A DNA stretch of 38,035 nt, from assembly GCA_903895995.1 (NCBI GenBank), contig CAITVX010000031.1, positions 1 to 38,035 on the forward strand. The letters run 5' to 3'. Of this stretch, positions 16,462-24,166 are shown one piece after another; position 1 is the stretch's first letter; every line of letters begins with the position of its first letter. Both the position numbers and the translations under genes were made by a program. This DNA comes from an uncultured Actinomycetes bacterium. Lineage in GTDB: Bacteria > Actinomycetota > Actinomycetes > Nanopelagicales > Nanopelagicaceae. Below the pieces are notes generated by a model that was not told where the DNA came from, ran no database searches, and saw only the letters and a program-made list of their open reading frames with translations.

Positions 16462-16611
16462 ATGGGCGAATGCACATGCGGTTACACAACAGATCCAGAG
16501 AAGAACTGCAATGGAACACATAAAGTCGTTAAGGCAGTGAAGGCAGATATCGCCGAGAAGCTAGCAGCTAACGGTTTCCCACATGCATCTGAATACGTGC
16601 AGAACAACTAA
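16462..16611 (+). CDS. CDGSH-like mini-protein (putative [2Fe-2S] site)
   Basis: A 49-residue protein opening MGECTCGYTTDPEKNCNGTH. Three cysteines and one histidine are arranged as CxC...C-N-G-T-H, close to the CDGSH [2Fe-2S] signature but one residue longer and with N for D. The remaining 30 residues are a charged helix-like tail. The ATG at 16462 is chosen because it places the motif at the N-terminus; the longer frame from 16429 adds an unlikely leader. The family is recalled as common in small-genome actinobacteria. Cluster binding is inference from the motif, and the function is unknown. Confidence 0.75.
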   Translation: MGECTCGYTTDPEKNCNGTHKVVKAVKADIAEKLAANGFPHASEYVQNN

Positions 16612-16638
16612 AACGCTATAACTTCCGCTTGCTGGTAA

Positions 16639-17844
16639 TCAGATCTTAACGAGCTGACGCCAAGCTTTTAGGTAAGGCAAAAAGCAAAGAATTGTGATCA
16701 GAAGCGCGATTACTGGAACGATGAAAGATTTCTCGGCACCGTAATGATCAATCATGTATCCAGTAACCGGGCCGGGGAGTGCGTTTCCAATTTGAAGACC
16801 GGCAATTACCCAGGCGAATGCTTCTGTGACTTTTGCTGCTGGTACTGATTTCTCAACTATTGCATAGCCTGAAATAATTATGGGCGCAATCCCAAAACCG
16901 TTCAAGAAGAGCACTATGCCGAGAACGAGCAAGGAATGTGAAAATAGAAGAGGAATCGTCGCAAAGATCATGATGAATACTAAATAGATAAATTTTTTGC
17001 CATCAGTGATTTTCCACTTGATTACACCATTGATTATTGCAGCTACACCACTACCTGCAGACCAAATAGCTAGGAGTGGACCTGTCGAACTCTTTGCACC
17101 ATGTTGATCAGCGAATGCAATCGTGCTTAAAGTGGTCGACATAAAACATGCACCTAAGAAGATGTACATGACAAATACTGCCTGAACGTGGGGAATTGCA
17201 AGGACCGCAGTTCTCTTTTCACCTTCAACTTTTGGATGGGGAGGCGGCTCACTTTTTTTCTGCAAAATATATAGGCCAGTTCCAACACTCATGAAGGAGA
17301 ATGCGAAGTACATACCGGCTTGTGGCGCAATGGAAATCGCCGCAGCAGATGCAACGAGGGGGCCGACGACAAAAACTATCTCATCAACCAGTGCCTCAAA
17401 GGAGTACGCAGTGTTGATGAGCGGACGACCGCCCTCATTCTCTTCCAGAGTGTGCAACCAGCGTCGTCGTACGAGCCCACCGATGTTAGGCAAGAAGGCC
17501 TCTGCAATAAAGATAAAACTCATCCAGATAAATGTGGGAGCGTTATGAGTGATCGTGAAGATAAAGAGAAGACCAAAAGTGATATAGGCGGGAATTGTAA
17601 AACGTAAAACTTTCGCTTGGCCGAGCTGATCTGCTTTTCTCGACCAAATGGGTGAGAAGGCTGCATTAATTAAGGCAGCACCGGTAGAGATTGTTCCAGC
17701 GAGCGTATAGGAATCTGTTTCATGAATGACAACAAAGGTGACTGATAAATAAGTCATCGCGATTGGCAAGCGTGCGATCATTCCCGGAATAGAGAATGCG
17801 AGTGCACCTGGCGTTGCCAAAAGCCGGCGGTAGGGAGTCAACAC
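16639..17844 (-). CDS. MFS transporter
   Basis: A 401-residue polytopic membrane protein with about twelve hydrophobic segments and the major-facilitator loop after TM2 (SPIWSRKADQLGQAKVLRF, a form of the GxxxDRxGRR motif). The overall pattern resembles drug/sugar exporters of the MFS_1 group. The substrate is not predictable. The GTG at 17844 is supported by TAGAAT ending six bases upstream and no ribosome binding site. It converges with the CDGSH-like gene and is divergent from the amino-sugar kinase, so a role in the sugar island is possible but not shown. Confidence 0.88.
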   Translation of the reverse strand: MLTPYRRLLATPGALAFSIPGMIARLPIAMTYLSVTFVVIHETDSYTLAGTISTGAALINAAFSPIWSRKADQLGQAKVLRFTIPAYITFGLLFIFTITHNAPTFIWMSFIFIAEAFLPNIGGLVRRRWLHTLEENEGGRPLINTAYSFEALVDEIVFVVGPLVASAAAISIAPQAGMYFAFSFMSVGTGLYILQKKSEPPPHPKVEGEKRTAVLAIPHVQAVFVMYIFLGACFMSTTLSTIAFADQHGAKSSTGPLLAIWSAGSGVAAIINGVIKWKITDGKKFIYLVFIMIFATIPLLFSHSLLVLGIVLFLNGFGIAPIIISGYAIVEKSVPAAKVTEAFAWVIAGLQIGNALPGPVTGYMIDHYGAEKSFIVPVIALLITILCFLPYLKAWRQLVKI

Positions 17845-17850
17845 TCTGAA

Positions 17851-17856
17851 ATTCTA
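17851..17856 (-). promoter_or_regulatory. -10 hexamer of leaderless promoter (MFS gene)
   Basis: Minus-strand TAGAAT is followed by six bases and then the GTG at 17844. This also helps to choose that start. Confidence 0.45.
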
Positions 17857-17889
17857 ATGGCGTAAGTGCTATAAAAGGCTTTCCGAAGA

Positions 17890-17904
17890 TAACCTTTTAG
17901 GTTA
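17890..17904. promoter_or_regulatory. Inverted repeat TAACCT-TTT-AGGTTA, operator candidate
   Basis: A perfect six-base inverted repeat lies in the 123-base gap between the MFS gene and the kinase that begins the amino-sugar island. It could be an operator, for example for the GntR protein of the island. It does not look like the known NagR/DasR core TGGTxTAxACCA. Speculative. Confidence 0.3.
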
Positions 17905-17967
17905 AAATTCCAATAGATTGCTACTCAATTATTTTGCGAGCATTAATCCCGCCGAGGAAAGAGCATC

Positions 17968-18933
17968 ATGCAGAGCGCTAATAAAGATGGTGGCTTGTAC
18001 TTATTAGTTGATGGTGGGAAATCAAAGACTGAGGCACTAATCATTGATTCAGATGGCTCTGAAATTGCAAGGAGCCGCGGACCTGGTTTAGAGATCATCG
18101 GTAGTGTTAATGGCTACGAACGGGTTGTCGAAAGCCTCAAGGCCACCTTTGACCAACTCCCAAATAAAGGTCGTTTCACAGGTGTTGCATTTGGCTTAAA
18201 CGGTGCCCAAGCACCTTCACCATCTTCAGATCTTGCCGCGAAGGCAATCTCATCGTTGGTTAAAGCCGATCGATTCACGATTGCAAGCGATGTAGTCATG
18301 AATTATCTCGGTGCACTTGGCAATCAACCTGGCGTTGTGGTGGCGGCTGGGACTGGCGCCGTAATTATGGCAATTTCAAGGCAAGGCGTTCCATATCGCA
18401 TCGATGGCGATGGTCCACTATTTTCCGATCGTGGAAGTGGATATGACATTGGTCGGCAGGGATTAAGGATCGCTGCGATGGTTGATGATGGGCTGCACGG
18501 ATCAAGCACTCTTCATAAAGCGATGATTAAACGCTTTGGCACACTAGAAAATACTGCTGCGAGTGTTTATGGGGCTGTAAATCCCATCGAAGTTGTCGCC
18601 TCTTTTAGCAGGAGCGTTGCAGAAGCGGCAGGCGAGGGTGACGAAATATCTATCGAGATTCTGCGCTTGGCGGCTCAGGATCTTGCTCTGAATGTGCTTG
18701 CTGCGGCCAAACGTTCCCAACTAGTAGGAGCGCCATTTTCTTATTCCACGGCTGGCGGAATCTTTAATATCGGGCCGCTTTTAGATAAGCCCTTCCACGA
18801 CTTCATAGCTCAACTCCTTCCCGAGGCGCAGTTTCAAAAACCGTTAGGTGGCGCTATCTCAGGTGCCCGAATTGTGGCGATGGATAAGGCGCTGGGGCTC
18901 GAGCAGGTAACCACCCGGGCGGGCGCTAACTAG
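17968..18933 (+). CDS. BadF/BadG-type ATPase, probable N-acetylhexosamine kinase
   Basis: A 321-residue kinase of the ASKHA fold in the BadF/BadG/BcrA/BcrD family, which includes eukaryotic and bacterial GlcNAc kinases. The phosphate-1 motif is LLVDGGKSKTEALI (D15, G16, G17, then K-S-K-T). The adenosine-side motif is VVAAGTGAVIMA, and the DRGSGYDIG segment matches GlcNAc-kinase-like members. It follows a strong GAGGAAAGAG ribosome binding site (17954-17963). Together with NagA downstream it supplies GlcNAc-6-phosphate from imported or hydrolysed GlcNAc. Specificity for GlcNAc over MurNAc or glucosamine is inferred from context. Confidence 0.82.
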   Translation: MQSANKDGGLYLLVDGGKSKTEALIIDSDGSEIARSRGPGLEIIGSVNGYERVVESLKATFDQLPNKGRFTGVAFGLNGAQAPSPSSDLAAKAISSLVKADRFTIASDVVMNYLGALGNQPGVVVAAGTGAVIMAISRQGVPYRIDGDGPLFSDRGSGYDIGRQGLRIAAMVDDGLHGSSTLHKAMIKRFGTLENTAASVYGAVNPIEVVASFSRSVAEAAGEGDEISIEILRLAAQDLALNVLAAAKRSQLVGAPFSYSTAGGIFNIGPLLDKPFHDFIAQLLPEAQFQKPLGGAISGARIVAMDKALGLEQVTTRAGAN

Positions 18934-18936
18934 TCG

Positions 18937-18944
18937 GGTATACC
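18937..18944. promoter_or_regulatory. Palindrome GGTATACC before the ABC operon
   Basis: An eight-base perfect palindrome sits four bases after the kinase stop and about 100 bases before the substrate-binding protein gene. A TTGACT at 18992-18997 could be a -35 box, with the A/T-rich AAATAT at 19015-19020 as a poor -10. The half site TACCAAT resembles part of GntR-family NagR operators. Low certainty. Confidence 0.25.
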
Positions 18945-19040
18945 AATTTCGTAAATGGACTAAAACCTAAGAATCTTAGAAGTCGGAGTCATTGACTTTA
19001 AAGTGGGCATAGTGAAATATTTGAATCACCAAAGGTTTGG

Positions 19041-20357
19041 ATGGTTCAAACAAACTACTGCGATTGGGTAAAAATGAAAATCAAAAAAGTAAGTTTAGTT
19101 TTTGCAATGAGCATCTCCTTATTTATTCCTGGATCACTATTAGCAACATCGGCTGTTGCAGCAACCACAACTCTCACAATCGAGTCATGGCGTACGGATG
19201 ATTCAGCATTCTGGAAAAATACTTTGATTCCAATGTACGAAAAGGCCCATCCTGGAGTCAAAATTCTCTGGGCACCAACTTCAGCAAACGAGTATGACTC
19301 CTCCCTTGGTATTAGAATTAAAGGCAAAACTGCCGGTGACGTAATTATGTGTCGTCCTTATGGCACGACTAAGACATTCATAAAGAATAAGAATCTTATT
19401 CCTTTGACTGGGTTACCTGGACTAAGTAATTTTACGACCCAATCAGAGCAATCATGGGCGGACGCTAGCGGTGTCCCTTACTGTGTACCGGCAGCTTCAG
19501 TAGGTGCAGGCTTCTATTACAACAAAGATATATTTAAGAAGTTGAATCTAATTCCCCCTAAGACTCAAGCTGAATTAATTGCTTTACTTGACAAAATTAA
19601 GAAAGATGGAAAGTACACACCTATTGCACTAGCTGGTACTTCAGCTGATTCTTGGGCATTGGATCAAATGGGTCTTGAATTAGTAGGTCCGTACTATTGG
19701 AAAGGTGATGCCGGCGGAGTCGCACTTGATAATGGCACAAGGAAAGCTACGGATCCAGAGTATGTTGCCGCATTCTCAGCGTTGGCTTCATGGAAGCCGT
19801 ATCTCTCTAAAGGGTTTTCAACCAATAGTTACACAGATGCAGAGCAGCTATTCATTCTTGGTCGTGCTGCGATTTTAGTTGATGGTTCATGGAGCGTTAA
19901 AGAAATCGCTCCTCCAGGAAAGAATGTCGGTGTATTTGGAGCTCCAGTAGCTAAAGCCGGAGATAAGCCATACGTTCAAGTTCTTGCAGATCATGGCTTT
20001 GGGATTAACTCTGCCAGTCCAAACCAAGCCGAAGCTAAAAAGCTTCTCACCTGGTTTACAACTAAAGAGTTTGCACAGGCATATGCAAATGGATTACCGG
20101 GATTCTTCCCATTAAGTACAGAGAAGATTTCCATCGACAATCCAATGGCACAGGCTTGGCTGGATTTGCGTAATGGTGCGATCGTAGATGCTCCGATTGG
20201 AATGGATAAAATGAATACGGGTACACCTAATTTCTTCTCCGTTATGACCAACGAGCTCAATAAGATGATGACTACGAAGCTCACCCCAGAACAGACAGCG
20301 GCTGAATTCCAAAAGTCGCTATCAACCTGGTACCCACCACAGGCCAAGAATAAGTAA
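19041..20357 (+). CDS. Carbohydrate ABC transporter substrate-binding protein
   Basis: A family 1 extracellular solute-binding protein (MalE-like) of 427-438 residues. The mature part shows ESWRTDDSAFWKNTLIPMYEKAHPGVKI, typical of sugar binders. AAAGG precedes the ATG at 19041. A second ATG at 19074 gives a more classical signal peptide (MKIKKVSLVFAMSISLF...), so the start is uncertain. The signal sequence ends SAVAA with no lipobox cysteine, unusual for a Gram-positive binder. It may be released or anchored by its uncleaved signal helix. A terminator-like hairpin follows the stop, so this gene is likely expressed above the permeases. The sugar is probably GlcNAc or chitobiose-like, from context. 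Confidence 0.88.
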   Translation: MVQTNYCDWVKMKIKKVSLVFAMSISLFIPGSLLATSAVAATTTLTIESWRTDDSAFWKNTLIPMYEKAHPGVKILWAPTSANEYDSSLGIRIKGKTAGDVIMCRPYGTTKTFIKNKNLIPLTGLPGLSNFTTQSEQSWADASGVPYCVPAASVGAGFYYNKDIFKKLNLIPPKTQAELIALLDKIKKDGKYTPIALAGTSADSWALDQMGLELVGPYYWKGDAGGVALDNGTRKATDPEYVAAFSALASWKPYLSKGFSTNSYTDAEQLFILGRAAILVDGSWSVKEIAPPGKNVGVFGAPVAKAGDKPYVQVLADHGFGINSASPNQAEAKKLLTWFTTKEFAQAYANGLPGFFPLSTEKISIDNPMAQAWLDLRNGAIVDAPIGMDKMNTGTPNFFSVMTNELNKMMTTKLTPEQTAAEFQKSLSTWYPPQAKNK

Positions 20358-20361
20358 AAAA

Positions 20362-20398
20362 GAAGACGCTCGGGCTCACAATGGGCCTGAGCGTCTTC
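20362..20398 (+). terminator. Intra-operon hairpin between binding protein and permease genes
   Basis: GAAGACGCTCGGGC (20362-20375) pairs with the segment ending GAGCGTCTTC at 20398. The stem is 14 bp with one G-U pair, around a loop of about nine bases. The 3' tail is only moderately T-rich (AACTTTCTATTT). It lies four bases after the binding-protein stop and before the permease genes. Partial termination or 3'-end protection would explain higher binding-protein levels. Confidence 0.7.
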
Positions 20399-20435
20399 AA
20401 CTTTCTATTTACTGCCAAATTGACCGGGGGTGTGT

Positions 20436-21317
20436 GTGAAATCTAGAAATATGATGCGCAAGCGTTACCGACAACTAGTTTTATTCACTTCTCCAGCCCT
20501 TGCTTTTTTTCTAATTTTTGCAGTTTTTCCATTGATGGGAACGATTTACATCAGTTTCTTTAAAGATGCAGTTTTTGTTGGTTTGGCAAACTTTAAATTC
20601 CTCTTTACGGATGATAATTCAAGTACACGACTCCTAGCGGCTTTTTTGCACAACTGTGAATTCTTTGCCATAGCCGCATCAGTGCAAATACCACTGGCAC
20701 TCTTTATGGCAGCCCTCTTGACCTCGGGTCGAGTCAGGCGATTGACCGGTTTTTACCGAACATTATTATTTATACCTTCAACCCTCTCTGTTGTCATTGT
20801 TGGTTTTATTTGGCGATTAATCATCAGTCCACTATGGGGAATAGTCCAGTATCCACTGTTAGGCGAGAAAACTACTGCGCTTCCGACGATCACCCTGATG
20901 TCGGTCTGGCAATATCTGGGAATCCCTCTGGTCTTTCTTTACAGCGCTTTACTCTCCATTCCTAGCAATATCATCGAATCTGCTCGAGTTGATGGGGCAT
21001 CGGATATCAGAATTTTCTTCCGGATTAAAATCCCCCTTATCGCGCCTCAAATTGGAATTATTACGATTTTGACCTTCATTTGGACTTTCAATGGCTTTGA
21101 CATTATTTATGCATTAAATGGAGGCCAGCCTGGTCCAGATTTCAGCACTGACGTTCTGGGTACTCTCTTCTATCGAACCTTCTTTGGTTGGGACGCCGAT
21201 CAAGGAAATCAGAATCTTGGCGCGGCCACAGCAACAGTAATATTTTTCATCATTTTGCTGGGTACAGCAGCCTATTTTGCGATCGTGCAGCGTCGTTTAA
21301 AGGTTAGCCAATTATGA
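20436..21317 (+). CDS. ABC sugar transporter permease (MalF/UgpA type)
   Basis: An inner-membrane permease of about 293 residues with six hydrophobic segments. The cytoplasmic EAA loop reads ESARVDGASDIRIFFRIKIPLIAPQIG near the C-terminus, where the ATPase docks. The GTG at 20436 is chosen because GGGGG (20426-20430) lies five bases upstream. A GTG at 20430 overlaps that ribosome binding site, and an ATG follows at 20451. The stop overlaps the next permease start (ATGATT inside the last codons), so the two are coupled. No ATPase gene is encoded in the operon, so a shared MsiK-type ATPase elsewhere is expected, as in Streptomyces. Confidence 0.9.
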   Translation: MKSRNMMRKRYRQLVLFTSPALAFFLIFAVFPLMGTIYISFFKDAVFVGLANFKFLFTDDNSSTRLLAAFLHNCEFFAIAASVQIPLALFMAALLTSGRVRRLTGFYRTLLFIPSTLSVVIVGFIWRLIISPLWGIVQYPLLGEKTTALPTITLMSVWQYLGIPLVFLYSALLSIPSNIIESARVDGASDIRIFFRIKIPLIAPQIGIITILTFIWTFNGFDIIYALNGGQPGPDFSTDVLGTLFYRTFFGWDADQGNQNLGAATATVIFFIILLGTAAYFAIVQRRLKVSQL

Positions 21318-22159
21318 TTCAAAAAGATGGGCGAATTCAAACCCAATCTAAAAATCTCCTGGTTCATTTATGCATCCTTTTCTTCGTACTGATTGCAATT
21401 GGGCCAATAATTGTGATTATCATCAATTCATTTAAAACGACAGATGGCATCTTTAGTGGACCACTCAAGCTTCCGGACTCGAAGACATTCAGTTTGGATG
21501 GTTATAAGCGAGCTTTTGAAAATGGAAATTTTATTAGAAATTATATTAATAGCACCATCATCACCGTAGGATCAACCTTATTGACAGTCGTATGCTCTTG
21601 TTTGGCCGCTTATGGGATAACCGAATACGCCACAAAACTCGCAAAAATGATTGCTGGACTGTTCACCATTGGCATCATGCTTCCAGTGACTCTGGGTACT
21701 GTTGTTATTCTGAAAATGATGGTCAGATTTCATCTACTCAACACTCATATCTCTCTGATTCTTGTCTATGTAGGAATCAGTGTTCCGCTTGGGGTAATTT
21801 TGATGGTGACAAATTTCCGCACAGTTTCCAATGATCTCAAGGAAGCGGCTCGCATTGATGGGGCTAATGAATTTAAGACTTTCCTCATAGTTCTTCCCTT
21901 GGTGAAGCCAGGTATTGCTGCGGTGGCTGCAATCACGATGCTGCCAATCTGGAATGACCTTTGGTTCCCACTGATTCTCACAACCGGCCCTAAGACTCAG
22001 ACTTTGACGCTCGGCATCCAGCAGTTTGTTGGTGTTCACACCAACGATTGGCAGGCTTTGATTGCATCCCTCGTACTAGGTGCAATTCCACTGATTCTGC
22101 TCTTTACTCTCTTCTCAAAGCAATTTATTAAGGGTCTTTCAGATGGATACAGCAAATAA
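21314..22159 (+). CDS. ABC sugar transporter permease (MalG/UgpE type)
   Basis: The second permease subunit, 281 residues, with six hydrophobic segments. Its EAA loop is EAARIDGANEFKTFLIVLPLVKPGIAAV, the standard MalG form. It pairs with the upstream MalF-type gene to form the translocation channel. The start overlaps the upstream stop by four bases. It is followed after 35 bases by the SIS-domain gene. Confidence 0.9.
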   Translation: MIQKDGRIQTQSKNLLVHLCILFFVLIAIGPIIVIIINSFKTTDGIFSGPLKLPDSKTFSLDGYKRAFENGNFIRNYINSTIITVGSTLLTVVCSCLAAYGITEYATKLAKMIAGLFTIGIMLPVTLGTVVILKMMVRFHLLNTHISLILVYVGISVPLGVILMVTNFRTVSNDLKEAARIDGANEFKTFLIVLPLVKPGIAAVAAITMLPIWNDLWFPLILTTGPKTQTLTLGIQQFVGVHTNDWQALIASLVLGAIPLILLFTLFSKQFIKGLSDGYSK

Positions 22160-22194
22160 GGGTTTTACTTGATTAAACAATCTAAGGAGTAGTA

Positions 22195-22953
22195 ATGAAG
22201 GTAGATAGAGTTGAAGATATAGATTCGCTTTCAATAGCGGAGCTCATTGCCAGCCTTGGACTAGATGCGGTCAAGCGACAACTGCCAGAAATTAAAGCAG
22301 CAGCCCAGATGATATTTAAGACCGTGACCGACGACGGACGTGTGTTTACCTTTGGTGCCGGCCATGCGCAAGCTCTAGCGATGGAGTTTTCAAGTCGTGC
22401 CGGTGGTTTGGCAATATTCCAATCAATGAACTTACAAGATATCCGTGAAGAGATTAGAGATGCCTACTGGGAGCTTCGTGATTCACAACCTGAGCGAATC
22501 CCTGAGAATGGGCCAAAAGTCTTAGATCATCATAAGATCAAGAAAAATGATCTTGTAATAATTGCCTCGCAATCTGGTCGCAATGGGGCGATCGTGGAGA
22601 TGGCCCTAGAATGCAAGAAACGCGGAGTCAAAGTTATTGGATTAAGTTCAAGCAAACATAGTGAAGCAGTTGACTCCAGGCACCCATCTGGCTTGATGCT
22701 CGGTGATGTCGTTGATCTATCCCTTGATAATGGATCGGTCATCGGTGACGCCGTTGCCGAGTTACCTGATGGCAAGAGTATTTGTTCGGCTTCAACGGTC
22801 TGTTTTGTCTTGATTGCCCAGGCAATAAATGCGGAAGTGACCAAGCTATTTCTACAAAATTCTCTGCCTGCGCCATTGCTTGTCAGTGCAAATTTGGACC
22901 ACGGCGATAAGGCCAATTCACCGCTGAAGTTCCCAGCGCAAAAAATTTCTTAG
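22195..22953 (+). CDS. SIS-domain phosphosugar-binding protein (UPF0309-like)
   Basis: A 252-residue single-SIS-domain protein resembling the UPF0309/sugar isomerase group. The phosphosugar loop is FTFGAGHAQALAMEFSSRAG (about residues 51-70). A second motif, VIIASQSGRNGAIVEMA, carries the Ser-x-Ser type sugar-phosphate contacts. AAGGAG (22184-22189) precedes the ATG. It sits between the importer genes and nagA, so it very likely acts on an amino-sugar phosphate. The reaction is not established. It is too short to be a two-SIS GlmS/NagB-II deaminase and is not a clear MurQ etherase. It could be an isomerase, lyase or deaminase partner for the pathway that here lacks nagB. Confidence 0.8.
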   Translation: MKVDRVEDIDSLSIAELIASLGLDAVKRQLPEIKAAAQMIFKTVTDDGRVFTFGAGHAQALAMEFSSRAGGLAIFQSMNLQDIREEIRDAYWELRDSQPERIPENGPKVLDHHKIKKNDLVIIASQSGRNGAIVEMALECKKRGVKVIGLSSSKHSEAVDSRHPSGLMLGDVVDLSLDNGSVIGDAVAELPDGKSICSASTVCFVLIAQAINAEVTKLFLQNSLPAPLLVSANLDHGDKANSPLKFPAQKIS

Positions 22954-22966
22954 GTAGGCGCTCTCT

Positions 22967-24166
22967 GTGCAATCTGGTACTTGTGTCATCAAAAATGCAC
23001 GAATCGTTCTGCCTGAATCTCTCATCTCCCATGGTTTTTTAGATATTTCCAAGGGGCGGATCGTCAGGATCTCAGAGGGGGATTTCTCTTCTACTGGCTC
23101 GGAACTTGTTTTTGATGCTCGAGGAGGCACTTTAAGCCCGGGTTTTATTGATCTCCACGTACACGGTGGAAATGGTGGCACCTTCACATCGATAGACCCA
23201 GCCGAGCACGCCTTAGCTCGAGAATTCCATCTCAAACATGGAACTACTTCCATGTTTGCCTCAACGCACACCACCGAGTTCTCAAGTTTGTTGGCCATCC
23301 TAAAGTCTTTATCTGCAAGTTCTCGATCAGATAAGAATGGATCTAAGGTTTTAGGTATTCATACTGAAGGTCCATTTATCTCAGAGCATAAGCCTGGTGC
23401 GCATGTTGTTGCGCAATTAAAAGCTGCCGAATTATCTTCAATTGATGAGGTAATTTCTGCGGCAGATAATTTTATATCAATGGTGACAGTAGCCCCAGAG
23501 ATTCCTGGGGGATTAGAGCTCATCAAGTACTTAACCCAGAAAGATATTATTTCATCAATTGGCCATACAAATGCTACCTATGCGCAAGCACTTGCTGGGA
23601 TTCAAGCTGGAGCCAGATCTACTACTCACTTATTCAATGCGATGTCTCCACTCTCACACCGTGATCCCGGTGCTGTTGGAGCCGTTTTGGATAATGAAGC
23701 AATTTACGCTGAAGTGATTTTAGATGGGATTCATATTGATGAGGCTATCTTCAGAATTGCATTAAAGTGCAAAGGCGTTGATCGAATCAATCTAATCACT
23801 GATGCCACATCCTTGGCAGGATTCCCAGATGGAGAATATAGAGTGTTATCCGACAGAGCCGTATCAAAGATCGGTGGAAAGATCGTCGTCGCCGGGACCA
23901 ATACCCTCGCGGGAAGCGCGTTGGATATGAATATGGTCTATAAAAATGCAGCTAAGTTTGCTCAATTGAGCCAGCCAGAGTTGAGTAAAATATCTTCACT
24001 CAATGCTGCAAAGATTGCGGGTAGAGAATCTGATATTGGTTCTATTGAGATTGGAAAGTTAGCTGACCTTGTGCTCCTCGACACCGAATCTGACGTCTGT
24101 GCGACGATGATTGAAGGCGAGTGGAAGTACGTAAATAGTGCCTGGAAAGAGGCGCTAAGCCGTTAG
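22967..24166 (+). CDS. nagA: N-acetylglucosamine-6-phosphate deacetylase
   Basis: An amidohydrolase-fold enzyme (399 residues) that converts GlcNAc-6-P to GlcN-6-P and acetate. Metal and substrate motifs are GFIDLHVHGGNGG (H64, H66), HTEGPF, IGHTNAT, TTHLFNAMSPLSHRDPG and LITDATSLAGFPDG. The C-terminal LNAAKIAGRESDIGSIEIGKLADLVLLD is typical of the family. The GTG start at 22967 comes 14 bases after the SIS stop. The 3' end overlaps the convergent GH84 gene by 12 bases. It directly follows a kinase, importer and SIS gene, completing a GlcNAc catabolic order apart from nagB. Confidence 0.95.
   Translation: MQSGTCVIKNARIVLPESLISHGFLDISKGRIVRISEGDFSSTGSELVFDARGGTLSPGFIDLHVHGGNGGTFTSIDPAEHALAREFHLKHGTTSMFASTHTTEFSSLLAILKSLSASSRSDKNGSKVLGIHTEGPFISEHKPGAHVVAQLKAAELSSIDEVISAADNFISMVTVAPEIPGGLELIKYLTQKDIISSIGHTNATYAQALAGIQAGARSTTHLFNAMSPLSHRDPGAVGAVLDNEAIYAEVILDGIHIDEAIFRIALKCKGVDRINLITDATSLAGFPDGEYRVLSDRAVSKIGGKIVVAGTNTLAGSALDMNMVYKNAAKFAQLSQPELSKISSLNAAKIAGRESDIGSIEIGKLADLVLLDTESDVCATMIEGEWKYVNSAWKEALSR

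Noticed and set aside
24155-24166. nagA/GH84 overlap as a sequencing error
   Set aside because: Both proteins keep family-typical C-termini. A 12-base tail-to-tail overlap is normal in compact genomes.
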